Below, in pieces: positions 34,094 to 44,539 of a stretch of DNA of 64,000 nt (positions are counted from its first letter, which is position 1; each line of letters starts with the position of its first letter). Under the pieces are notes generated by a model. The model ran no database searches. It had not been told where the DNA came from and saw only the letters and a program-made list of their open reading frames with translations. The position numbers and the translations under genes are program-made. Source of the DNA: Loxodes magnus. Taxonomy: Eukaryota > Ciliophora > Karyorelictea > Loxodida > Loxodidae. The DNA lies in the NCBI GenBank assembly GCA_946699065.1, contig CAMPDV010000257.1, forward strand, positions 310,001 to 374,000. The letters are read 5' to 3'.

Positions 34094-35023
34094 CAAAAAA
34101 ATGGAAGGCTTCAAAAAAGGTTTCTACACTACCTCCAAGAAGGAGAGGAAACCAGAAGCCACTCTTCTTTTACTTAACCCTAACCTTTTTCTTAATCCGG
34201 AACATAAATCCAAGAAGAACAGAAGTAATCTAAGAAAATCACCCATGCAATCACCCCAACATCTTAGGAGAAACCCAGAAAGCAGATGAAGTCTGCTCTG
34301 TACCAAGAGGTATCAGAATTTAATCCTTCTGGCCAAATGAGCATGGAATAGCTCATCAAAGTGATACTAAATCTACAGGAAGAGATCAAGAAGCTAAAGA
34401 AGGACAATGAGAAGTTAATACAACAGTTTAACCTAGCAGAAGGAATAGAATCAAGACTCATGTCCTAGGAAAGAGAACTAACCGCTTCTTGGAACATATC
34501 ACAAGATCAGAGTAGCTAATCCCAAAATTAGCTTCAGAAACAGACAGAACTGGACAACAGACTTGAAAAAATAGAAGAGAAACTGCAACGAAAAATAGAG
34601 TAAAATGAGCAAAGAAGTGATCCAATGGTGATAGAGAAGGAAGAAACAAGAAAACCTAAAAGAATTCAGAAAAGATGCTATTATTGTAATTCGGAAGAAC
34701 ATTTATGAAGAAGATGTAAGAAATTCCTAAGTTTCAAGAATTAATACTGAATAAAACAAAGAAAACTACAAGCTCAATAAAGGAAAAAACATCAACTGCA
34801 ATAGAGAAGAGATAGAGAAAGACTTTATATGAATGAACTTGACAAGATCTACAAAAAGAAATCAGAACAGAATGGAAGATGAAGCCGAAAACAATATGAC
34901 TAAGTGAGAGAGAGACGATCAAATTTTTAAACATTTTTATATAATCCCAGAGTAATCCGGCGATCGAAGGAAGAGGTGAAATTCCTCCAAGATTGCCAAA
35001 TTTAATTTTATTATTATTATTAT
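34094..35023 (+). mobile_element. ORF1-only retroelement (copy d) with 12-bp target-site duplication
   Basis: Near-identical to copy c (16931-17889) in opposite orientation. Flanked by TATGATTC(T/A)GTT at 34082-34093 and 35024-35035, with a TTA-repeat tail just before the right duplicate. One ORF1 and no RT. Confidence 0.88.
34101..34990 (+). pseudogene. ORF1 of element d, broken by an 8-bp deletion
   Basis: ATG 34101 gives M-E-G-F-K-K-G-F-Y-T-T-S-K-K as in copy c. Relative to copy c, eight bases are missing after E-A-T (about 34164), shifting the frame; a further 3-base gap follows near 34195. The coiled coil (S-M-E-Q-L-I-K-V-I-L-N-L-Q-E-E-I) and the intact knuckle C-Y-Y-C-N-S-E-E-H-L-W-R-R-C (about 34677-34718) are still readable in the other frame. 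The His lost in copy c is present here. As it stands, the full protein cannot be made from the ATG. Confidence 0.8.
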
Positions 35024-35035
35024 TATGATTCAGTT

Positions 35036-36435
35036 AAACTTCTAATGTTATATTATAAAGTTATTATTAAGTGAGAAAGGATATAAATACAATACTTAGA
35101 ATTTTTTTAATTAATTTAGTTATTAATGTAGCTTAGTCATCTATATTACAACATATCTATTTTAATCATATTATATTCCAAACAATTATCATAATACACC
35201 TTTCAGTTATATTCTAATAACTTGATTTAACTATTTTATTTAAAGTACAAGCAACTATTAATGTAGTCTAAGAGAAATATATGAATAGAACCTTAAATAA
35301 ATTAACTTTATAAGTTATAGATAAAATTCAGTAGTAGGTATAATCTTTTTTCTATAGCTTAAGAAAGAAATTAAAGATTTGAATATAAGAGTTCTTAAAA
35401 CTACTTCTATCTAAATCTTAATAATAGTAAGATTTAACAATATCTAAACTTAGTTAAATAGTCTATTAATACGATATTACTCTAGTACCTTATTACACTA
35501 GCCAATTAGTACTAGCCATTTCTTCAAGTTTATATTACTATAAACTTAGGAGGCTTTTGAAAGAAATTTAGTTTTAAAATTGACATGCTAAGATTAAATA
35601 TAAATTCCTTTAGCATACAAAAGAAATACAGTTAGTAGAATTTAATTCTTATTAAGAATCTTTCAAATCTTAAATTTCATTTTATGAAGTCTCTTTTATT
35701 TACCTTCTACTTTTAATTTTTATCTGCCTTTTATTACCATATTATGAAATGTAAATAACTCAAAAGATAAATTTTAAATTAGTGTCTTGCTAAAATAGAA
35801 CCACCTTGCTAAAAATTTATTTAAAGTGTTAAAATAAAAAGTTTAGTTTAATGCAATAGTTAAATACACTGATACCATTTATATAGATTCAAAAAAGCAA
35901 TAGACATAATAGTAGCTTAAACTCCAGTAAAAAAACCATTTTTTTGGTAGTTTTAAGTTTATATTACATATATTAAGTACTTATATAGAAAAGGCAAATT
36001 AACTTTAGCTTGTAAATAGCAGAAATTACCATATCTTTGAATTTGAAAGTGAAATAGAAAAGTCTCGAAAATAAGAAAAAAATAGAAAAAGCTTAAAAGC
36101 TAAAAATGTAGGTAAAATTAATATTTATTGAAATATTATAAATATAAGCATCACATATTTCTATTCTTCTAAACAAGTTATTTTTATATTTAAGATATAA
36201 GGCTACTCAGCTTTATTTTTCAATGCTAAAGATATTAATTAATTTAGTTTAAATTTATTTTTAAGTAAATTAAAGGTTTGCAATGATGGCTTAGAAATTA
36301 AGTTAGCTATCTTTGAATCAAATCCTAGGAATAAATTATGAAATTTCTAATTTTATGCTATAATTAGATTTATTTTCCCTTAATTTTGTAAATAATAAGA
36401 GTTTTATAAACTTTAAAATGAATCTTATTTTTCAT
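35036..36435. other. AT-rich intergenic stretch
   Basis: About 1.4 kb with no convincing frame, RNA gene or repeat. Its composition is like 42.4-43.5 and 60-64 kb. Confidence 0.5.
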
Positions 36436-36439
36436 TTCT

Positions 36440-38093
36440 CATTCTGATATTTCTTTTTGAATTAAGTCATGTCATATTTCTCTTTTAATCCAAGTCTAGC
36501 TTTTCTATAATTTCTTTTATTTATCCTTTCTCCAATTTGCCACTGAAAAAATCCACAATGCTCAGTTTACTAATGAGGAAAGTGCTAAGAGAATCAATTC
36601 TTCTAATTATTTGATCGAGAACATTTGTTTGCTCTATTATTTTTTTACGAGGTAAAGCATGCGATTAGAAACTTATCTCATTCCATAAATATTACTACTG
36701 CTAATATCTAGGAGGTTAAACGTTTAATTACTTATGTCTAATCTATTTACTATTTAAACACTTCTTTAAAAGCTCTAATCAGATCTTTCTAAGAAATGTT
36801 TCCATCATGATCATGATCTATTCAGCTAAAAGCATCTATTAGATATGAAATATCATTGAAAGGTTATCTTTATTCTTTAGTTATAGAGAAAAGCTAAATT
36901 CTTTCTAAAAACTTTCTTAGTTTTCATATTTGAACTGACTGTGAGCGATTAAACCAATCATACAGTAAGCACTTTTCATAACTTAGTCTTTTCTCAAGTC
37001 GAAACTTGTGACATCTAAGTAATTATATTAGAAGCATAACTGGAAATATTACTTGATATATTAGCTTGGAATTTTAATTAGAACTCTTTAGCATCAACCA
37101 CATTCATGTCTGATTTTTGTAGTTTTTAAGATAGTTTGTAATAGCGTAACTTTTGAAAGGAAAAGTACCTGTCGAAAGGGTGTACATAATTACTCCACAG
37201 CTTCATATATCGTTTTTTTGAATATTGGTTGGTATAAGACTCAGGTGCTTAATACATAGTAATTTCTACTATTTAAGCGTTTTTAACAGCTTATTAATTT
37301 ATGGAAAATCCAAAATCAATAATCTTAATTATAACTTCTCTTAAATTTCAAAGTTATGGCATATTATATTTTCCAGGTCAAGATCTCTGTGCCGAATTTC
37401 TTAAGAATGATAATAAGAATCTCCTTTTAGAATCTATTTCATTATAACTTTAATTTTTGTCTCCTATAAATAATGTCTTTAAATCAGCATATTAGCTAAG
37501 TTAATCCTTCAACATACTCAGTTATCATTTTTATTGAATTTTTTGCTTTCATAGAGTTTGATTACATTAGGAGTATCCTATATAAATTACTTACAAGCTG
37601 CTTTAATATTTAAACCTCAGTTTATTAAATATTTTTATTTCCTTATCATTTCCACTGCGAACATTTACTGGCTAAATTTGTTTTATACTAAATAAATCTT
37701 TCCATGGCAGCCTTCTCCAAGCTGCTATACTAATGTATAGTCATCCTAGAATCTGCTCTCGTTTTTAGTGATAAAGCAAGAAGTATTTATAATTAGCTTC
37801 AAATATTTACACTACTTTTAACTTTTTGACTGTCTAGAGTTCTTAGGGCCTTTATTTTATTTTTTCTTTGAGAATCTGATCAACTTCTTTTGCTTGGCTA
37901 TCCTTAAACTGTCTTTAATCTAAAGATTAATATTGGCTCTATTTTCCAAATTGAATTAATTGAGCATTTCAATGGCAAAATCTAACTTTGTTAGAGCAAT
38001 TTAATTCATTTCTTTCCTAACTCTCCTCTCTTCCTTTTTTCCCCTTTTATTTGATTTAATTCCAAGTTTTTTCAATTTAGCTGACCATCTCAT
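36440..38093 (-). pseudogene. Calcium-dependent protein kinase (CDPK-like), decayed
   Basis: From ATG 38093 a basic helical N-terminus leads to the kinase glycine loop L-G-E-G-C-H-G-K-I-Y-L-V. The invariant Lys of strand 3 is Glu (F-A-V-E-M-I where A-V-K is expected). Later blocks appear in other frames: I-T-E-Y-V-E-G, K-Q-I-L-K-G-D-S-Y-Y-H-S, H-R-D-L-D-L-E-N-I (catalytic Asp kept, the usual Lys replaced), I-K-I-I-D-F-G-F-S, A-P-E-S-Y, and D-I-W-S-C-G-V-I-M-Y. At least three frame changes lie between 37540 and 37210. The C-terminal part keeps one good EF-hand loop, D-H-D-H-D-G-N-I-S-Q-K-D (about 36825-36790). Kinase plus EF-hand is the CDPK layout. The combined losses make a working enzyme unlikely. 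Confidence 0.82.
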
Positions 38094-38193
38094 CCCATTT
38101 GTTTCTAAAGATTCGATTACATAATAGTCTAAGTACCTAAGCGTATGAATCTTAGGAGTGTATATCTTAATTAATATAATTGCCCATATTTAT

Positions 38194-38508
38194 TAATTAA
38201 TTAATTTCAACTTAAAGAGTTTTGGACTGCAACTTCTTGCAGTATAACGATCCCAACACTCCCTTCATGGGATAAAGGGAATATCCTGTTGCTTTCGAAA
38301 AGCAGCTGCCAGGGAGCTCCATCGCCATGAGCAGCCAGGTTTCAAGCCCCTACCAGGAGTGGATAATCAAAAGGAAGGCGTTCCCTTGCAAAGGTTGACT
38401 TTGACCAGGGACTTTCTCAGCGACAGGAAAGGAACTTGTTCCCAGCCATAAAACCAGAAAATATGATTCAGAAGGTCAATCTCAGCTCCCACCATCTTTT
38501 TAATTATC
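38194..38508 (-). mobile_element. Short retroposon-like repeat R1, copy 2, with target-site duplication
   Basis: Reverse-oriented relative of 8468-8774. Flanked by ATTG(C/T)CCATATTTAT at 38179-38193 and 38509-38523 (one mismatch), this time in non-repetitive target, which confirms the element's limits: GATGGTGGGAGC head and TTAA-repeat tail. Non-coding. Confidence 0.85.
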
Positions 38509-38523
38509 ATTGTCCATATTTAT

Positions 38524-39283
38524 AAATATCTTAGGCTTTAAATACTAAATTAAGAATCTTAAAGCATAAAAGAGTAAAATATATCTATCTAAATCCCTTA
38601 ATATTTAGGTAGCTTTCACACGATAATTTAATAATTGATTAACAATTTTAATTTTTAAGCTGATAATATATTATTAGCTTAATAAGCTTGGATTATTTTA
38701 GTTTATTTATTAAATTAAATTTATCTAATCTATTTGTATACAAATTTTTACTTTAAAATGTAAAAAATATCTGCTTTAGTTTGAAAATTATGATTTTTGA
38801 TATTTACTAAGAAAAGTTTGAACAGAGAAATGATATTAAAATATTTCTCTATGCTATTTAAAAAACTAATTCTCAATTCCTATTTCATATTAAATTTAAT
38901 AAAGTTAAATCTAAAGAGTAAATAATGGATAAAGAATGCTAGCACATTTGATTTATTTAATAATGATATGATTAGCTTTAATTATTTTCTATATATTAGA
39001 TTCTTAATAGATTCATTAACTTCTTTGATTATATTTATTTTATTTAGTTATCTTAGATTATTATTAAAGTAATCTTTACCCAAAATACTCTTTTAGTTTC
39101 CAAATATAGTAGAATACATTTAAAAGATAAGATTTAATTATATCTTTTATAATATAAATTTATAATAGCTTTCTCTTTTCTCTTTTATCCTTTTTATTTA
39201 TTTTTATAATACTCTCTTACATCATTATATAACTATTATTTTAACTAACTCTAGTCTATTTTTTTCCTTTTATATTTTATATT
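38524..39283. other. AT-rich intergenic stretch
   Basis: No gene or repeat seen. Confidence 0.45.
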
Positions 39284-39296
39284 ATGAAGCTATTTT

Positions 39297-40355
39297 CAAT
39301 AAAAAATGACTGGCTTCAAGAAGAGTTTTTTTACCACCTCCTCAGAACAGGAGAGAAAATTAGAAGCAAATATTCTCACCACGTCTTCTTCAACTTAACG
39401 CTCTTCTTAATAAAAATAACCAGAACAACAAAATAAATTAGAAGAGCTAATAAAAAATATTAAATCCTACAAATTAAAATAAAGCGGACTTCTTCCATCA
39501 AAGGACAAGTAGGAACTGAGACAAAAATTCAGAACAGAAAAGTTGACACAGCTCTCAACGCCTCCATTGAAAACTGAAAAAAGAGACCACTCAACTGAAT
39601 CGATAAAAATAATAACGAAGAAATAAAAAATAAACGAAGAAGGTAAAGTACGATAATTTAATATAGATCCTATTACCTTTGATTTAGACAACATTGAAAT
39701 ACAACAAATGAACTCTGAATAGATGAAACAGCTGATTCATCTACTTATTAGAAACATAAAAAAACTCGAAGAGGAATTAAACTCCCAGAAGGAAGAGATG
39801 TTTACAATAAGTCAGGATCTGATAAATCATGAAGATGATGACGAAGTCCATATGGTAGACCGAAGAGCTAAAGTCGGAGTCTATGAGTCAATTTAAAATT
39901 TAGAGAATGATATTTGAGTAATGCAAGAGCAAGAATAGAAAAACTAAGTAAAATTAGATTCCAGACTTAAATTAATAGAAGAAAACCTGTAGAAGCTTTC
40001 TTAAGGAACTCCAATGGAAATAGAGAAACAAGAAAAGATATTTCCTAGAGCAAGGAAAAGATGTTACATTTGCAACAGCACTTGACATCTATGGCGAAAA
40101 TGTCCCCAATAGAAAAGAATAAGAATAAATATTTGGAGTAATATTAACTATTAGCAACTGAAATGGCGAGCGACGGAATTCTTCCCATCGGGAAATGGGA
40201 AAATCTGGAAAAAAAAATTCTTAACTCAGACTATTAAAAAGAGAGAAGTCCAGGAAAAAGAGCACAAGGAACGAACATGCAGGAAAGGAGATTTTATGCA
40301 TTTAAAACTTCAATTAGGCCGGAAGGCAAACTGTTATTTTAATGATTAATGATTA
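39297..40355 (+). mobile_element. ORF1-only retroelement (copy e), complete with 13-bp target-site duplication
   Basis: A 1,059-bp unit whose 5' end lies 9 bp before its ATG. Flanked by ATGAAGCTATTTT at 39284-39296 and 40356-40368. The tail is built of ATGATTA units (40341-40355). One intact gene and no RT. Confidence 0.9.
39306..40352 (+). CDS. ORF1 coiled-coil zinc-knuckle protein of element e (intact)
   Basis: 349 codons from ATG 39306 to TGA 40350-40352 with no frame damage, the best-preserved ORF1 here. N-terminus M-T-G-F-K-K-S-F-F-T-T-S; central coiled coil (Q-L-I-H-L-L-I-R-N-I-K-K-L-E-E-E-L); knuckle C-Y-I-C-N-S-T-W-H-L-W-R-K-C (about 40060-40101), in which the first Trp is TGA and the second TGG; basic tail of about 80 residues with further Cys. 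It corresponds to gag or LINE ORF1 proteins that coat element RNA. The stop falls inside the tail repeat, so tail and stop are one sequence. Confidence 0.85.
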
Positions 40356-40499
40356 ATGAAGCTATTTTATTAGAAAAAGAAGAACTTAATATTTAAAAAC
40401 TAAATAAATGTTCATTAATAATAGCCTTAGTTATAAGTATTTATAATATGCTTAAGTTACAATAATATCATTAAAAAGGTGTTTTTCCTTTATTTATGT

Positions 40500-41450
40500 C
40501 TCTCTATTTTTAAGTTAGTATCTTTATAAATTTTTCTTCTTTGCTTTCCTTTAAATCCTTCTTGACATTCGAATATATAAACTTACTTCAGTTGGATTTA
40601 ATTTTAAGTGTATCTTATGTAATTTAATTGATTAGCTGTTTTGTATAATTTCAGTTTATTGAGTTAGCTATAAGTATAAGTTTCGCTTTATCTTTGAATT
40701 TTAAGTCTAAATGATTTAAAGTTTACTTTTAAAGTCTTTTAAAAAAACAATTAGTTCATCGAATTCTTATCCATATATAGAATATTTAAGTAAGCATAGC
40801 TTACATATATTGAGCGTGTATTGGAATTATAAGACTTTCTTCTAGTAAATCTCTTTTTAAATCTTTTCTTTCTGCAGCGTTAATGTTTAGAACTATTAAC
40901 TATCTTTTTTTCGTTGAAATGAAAAAGCCTATTTTAACAATAAGCTTGACTCTTTGAGATTGGGATATCTCAAAATGTCCTAACTTAATTTTCTACTCTT
41001 CTTAAAACTAAAAATTATAATAATTATTAACTTTTAATGCTAAGCATATAAAATGGATATTCTGCTTATCAATATATGAAAAGAGGACATCAATATTAAT
41101 GAATGCATTCTCCATATTTTTAAATTCAACTCCTACCATGTTTGGATAATTATCCGAATATATTCCTTTTAAGAAATTGGTTCCAACTAGTAACCTTTCT
41201 GCATTTTAGTGATATAACCCCACGATTAAAAATCTTACTACTGTCATTCTATTGATTATCTCTCTCCTTAAAATGATTGTCAGTTGGTTAGTATTGTAAG
41301 CAGCTTCAGATACTAATTGCTTATATTTTAGAAGATAAGATCATTTAGAAATAAGGATTTTACTTATAGTTAATTACTTTATGTTCTAAGCCTTAGAGTT
41401 AATTTATAGGCTAAGATTGTTTAAAATACTTTTTATTCAAATATATTAAA
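40500..41450 (-). pseudogene. LINE reverse transcriptase, decayed core fragment
   Basis: The minus-strand frame reads N-M-V-G-V-E-F-K-N-M-E-N-A-F-I-N-I-D-V-L (about 41140-41080), aligning with RT motif A and the following helix (I-A-T-L-I-E-V-E-K-M-F-D-S-I-E in the better copy). The catalytic Asp and the second Asp are both lost. A helical segment follows that ends K-L-I-V-K-I-G-F-F-I. No element ends were found. It lies just 3' of the ORF1 element at 41599-42339 but is outside that element's target-site duplication. Confidence 0.5.
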
Positions 41451-41598
41451 GAAAATCTGGAAGTGTTTACTAATATCTAGCTACTGAAAATAAATAACTT
41501 GGAAATCTGACTGATATGGGTATAATTTGTTATATGAACGAATATTCAATAATTATTCAGAATATAAGCAAAGTCTTAACATTGGATAATAATATAAT

Positions 41599-42339
41599 AA
41601 TTAATTATAGTGATCCCACCTATCATTAAGGTTCGTCACTTTTTAAAGTTTAATAGTTTTGTTAAAATTTCCATTTCCAGTCTTCTTCTGGGTCTTCTTC
41701 TTGAAGCACATATCTATCTGTGCTGTGTTCTCCCTTTTTTATTTTCGTAATCTTGCTTCAATCAATCTTCATTCCAAGCATTTGTTCATTTCTTCTTTGT
41801 CCTGCTATAATCACGTCTTCTAGAATTTCATGCCCTGCGTACATCTTTCTTCTATAAATTCTTCCTTCCGCAGTGCAATATAGTTTACTTATGGTTCTTC
41901 ATAGCTTTAAATTTTCTGCTTTCTGTTTTTATTGGAATTAGAAGCAGTTTCTAACTTTGTGTCCTGGTCTCTTGCAGTATCAGCATCGCAGTATTTTCCT
42001 ATAGGGAATATCTTTTATTGCAGGCTGTTTCTCCACATCCATAGGATCATTCCCCTGTATATTTTGCAAAAATATGCTTTCAGTTAGTTCTGCGAATTAG
42101 TAGAATTTTTTCTCTAGCTCTTCTATTTTATTGTTTCCTGTCTATTTATTTTAATTTTTCATTTATTCTTATTAATTGTACATCAGGTGCTCTATTTTTC
42201 TTTCTAGTTCTTGAACTGTTCTTAGGAGGTTGAAATTTTCTTATTACAGCAATTGGAGTGCTTAAAATATATTTTATTGCTCGTAAGATGAATCCTTTTG
42301 AGAAGAGGTTTTTTATAAGAAGTTTTCCATTTTTTTATC
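41599..42339 (-). mobile_element. ORF1-only retroelement (copy f) with 13-bp target-site duplication
   Basis: A minus-strand unit of about 740 bp, the shortest of the class. Flanked by ATAATAATATAAT at 41586-41598 and 42340-42352; the target is simple sequence, so the duplication is less decisive than in copies b, c and e. It starts about 10 bp before its ATG and ends TAATGATAG... with an ATTAATT-type tail. Confidence 0.75.
41623..42330 (-). CDS. ORF1 zinc-knuckle protein of element f (intact)
   Basis: 236 codons, ATG 42330 to TGA 41625-41623. M-E-N-F-L-Q-K-T-S start; short coiled coil (L-L-R-T-V-Q-E-L-E-R-K-I-E-H-L); N-D-P-M-D-V-E-K before the knuckle C-W-Y-C-K-R-P-G-H-K-V-R-N-C (about 41972-41931), a textbook CX2CX4HX4C whose first Trp is TGA. 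A long mixed tail ends E-E-D-W-K-W-K-F. The divergence from copies a, c, d and e marks a separate subfamily. Intact. Confidence 0.82.
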
Positions 42340-42352
42340 ATAATAATATAAT

Positions 42353-43537
42353 GCATTGAAGGAAATTGCTTACTTAATGTTAAGTTTTATAAATTGTGAT
42401 AATCATATTTAGGGAAAACTAAAAGCTGATTGCTTTTAAATCGAATCCTTATATTTAGTTAAAATATCTTTAAATCTATAATTTCGTGTCTATTTTGAGT
42501 GAATATTGCAATAATTAAGCTTCTTATTTGATTTTTTTAATTCACTTTTGCTTTTAAAATCTAGATTTTACTTAAGCTAAATGAACTAAATTAAGAATAG
42601 TAATAATAAGTCTATTATTCTTTAGATATTTAATATATCTTAGGGTAATTTAGATTTTTACTTCTTGAATGTGTTTAATTATACCAAATTTTAAGTAACT
42701 TCAGTATATTATTCTCATAATATATCAGCGTTTTCTAGAAAATACAGAGATTAATGTATTTAGAATGGTTTATTTGGTAGTGGAGTTATTTAATAATAAT
42801 TGGTATAATTAGTTCTTAACTTAAGCAATTAATAGGATTTTAAATAAATCTAAATTTTATTTATCTCTGTATACTTAAAACTTAGTAAATGATAACCTGC
42901 TTATGCTTATCTTTTGACTTATTTCTAAATATACGGTTCTACTAGTTTATCTTCTAAATGAATTCTTATAAGTCTAAGTCTTATTCTATCTCTTAACCTT
43001 CTAGAATTAATATTCCATATACTAGAAATTATTTTAATCTAGCTTTAAAAAATAAAAAAGCTTAGTATTTTAGCCTTTTAGTCTTATTAATCTGATTTGA
43101 AAAAGTAATCTATAAAATTAAATTTTAGCAAATAAACTTAAAAGAGACTATAAAGCTTCAACTGCTATAATTATTTTATTATCTCTTAACTAAAGATACT
43201 TAAGGAATAAAAGAGGTACTAATCTGCTTATATTGATTAGAAAATGTTTAAACTTTATAATTAAAAGGCTTCTTTAATCTAAGCAATAGAACTAAAGTAG
43301 TTAATATAACTACCTTAAGTTAATTTTGCGTTTAACTTTTGTAATTAATCTATTTTAGTTAAAGTTAAGCTAGTAACTTCTATCCTTAAATTATCTTATG
43401 GATTACTTGAAGGAAATAATAGATTATATGAAATATGGATAAATCCTTTACTTTAGATCTAATATACAAAGTAAGTATTTAACTATTATTAGAAAATAAG
43501 GATATAGATAAAGCTAAATCAATCAGTATTATAGATA
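42353..43537. other. AT-rich intergenic stretch
   Basis: About 1.2 kb with no supported gene or repeat. Confidence 0.5.
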
Positions 43538-43862
43538 TATAAATAAATAGGGAGGAGCAATCCTCCAACTGAAACTGACTTAAACTTTGGTACCAGGAAA
43601 TACACCATAGGTGAAGAACCAGCCAAGAGAAGAGAAAACAAGATCGAAGAGATATAAAGTAGCATTAATGATGAAAGATGCCAGATACTAAGGTCTCTTA
43701 GGGTAGCATTCCGATCGCGGCCCTGAAGAAGACAAATTCTCAAGGGAATGCTAGCACTGTGGAAGACTTCATCAAGAATTTTTTTAACTTTAAAAATCTT
43801 TATTAAAGAGCTGCGCACCATTGAGGTGCTTTGCGCTCTATAATCTCGTTTATTTATTTATA
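43538..43862 (+). repeat. R3 repeat, copy 4
   Basis: The cleanest copy: TATAAATAAATAGGGAGGAG at the start, terminal hairpin GAGCTGCGCACC-ATTGA-GGTGCTTTGCGCTC, and TTTATTTATTTATA at the end, giving perfect 12-bp inverted ends (TATAAATAAATA / TATTTATTTATA). A minus-strand open frame through it (43821-43519) is not conserved in other copies. Confidence 0.8.
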
Positions 43863-43884
43863 AGACTATTTATCTTAATAGTAA

Positions 43885-44397
43885 TAATAGATAAAATTGT
43901 TTAGAGGTCTTCTTGGATTTTCACCAATTTCCCTTCTTTCAATTTCCATTTGAAAATCTTGCTAATTGTTTTAAAATTATTCTTAAATTTGATTTTGCCC
44001 CAATATCGCAATTGGTTCTGGCTATTATGCACGTTCTGTTTATTTAATTAATTATGATTACGAGTCTAATTTCATTTACTATATTTACTAAGAGCAGTCA
44101 GTTTAAATATTTCAATAGGCATCCATTTCTCATTCTTATTTAATTAATCTATCTTCTACGTTTTCACGATTCTCTATCGATATTTGATTTTACTCCTTAA
44201 GCTTTTTAACCTCATTAAGCAAAATTTTTACTAATTCTGTAAGTTATTCAATGCTATTTCGATCCTCACTAAGATTAATTTCTGAAAGATCTTAATCAAC
44301 TGGAGTTTCTTATTACTTTGGAGGTGTGGACATTCTCTTCAGATTCTTATTAATTTTTACCTTTCTAATTTTATTTGGTAAAAAAGCCAGGCTTCAT
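43885..44397 (-). pseudogene. ORF1 fragment of the zinc-knuckle retroelement class
   Basis: ATG 44397 gives M-K-P-G-F-F-T-K. After a frame change near 44335 it reads S-T-P-P-K-Q-Q-E-T-P and the family coiled coil N-S-I-E-Q-L-T-E-L-V-K-I-L-L-N-E-V-K-K-L-K. It ends around M-E-I-E-R-R-E, just where the knuckle should begin, next to an R3 repeat. Truncated and shifted. Confidence 0.6.
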
Positions 44398-44539
44398 TTT
44401 TTTAATTTATTTATCTTAATAGTGTCTTTAAATTAAAGGCGATATTGTATTAAAGGATGGATCTATACTTAAGCATCATAATAATAGATAGAAAAATGAT
44501 TTAACTTACTGAAGAAGCTATTAATAAGCGTTGAATTAA

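Noticed and set aside
16931-35023. LTR retrotransposon interpretation of the gag-like genes
   Set aside because: No long terminal repeats, primer-binding site, protease or integrase; units end in simple tails with target-site duplications, as in non-LTR elements.
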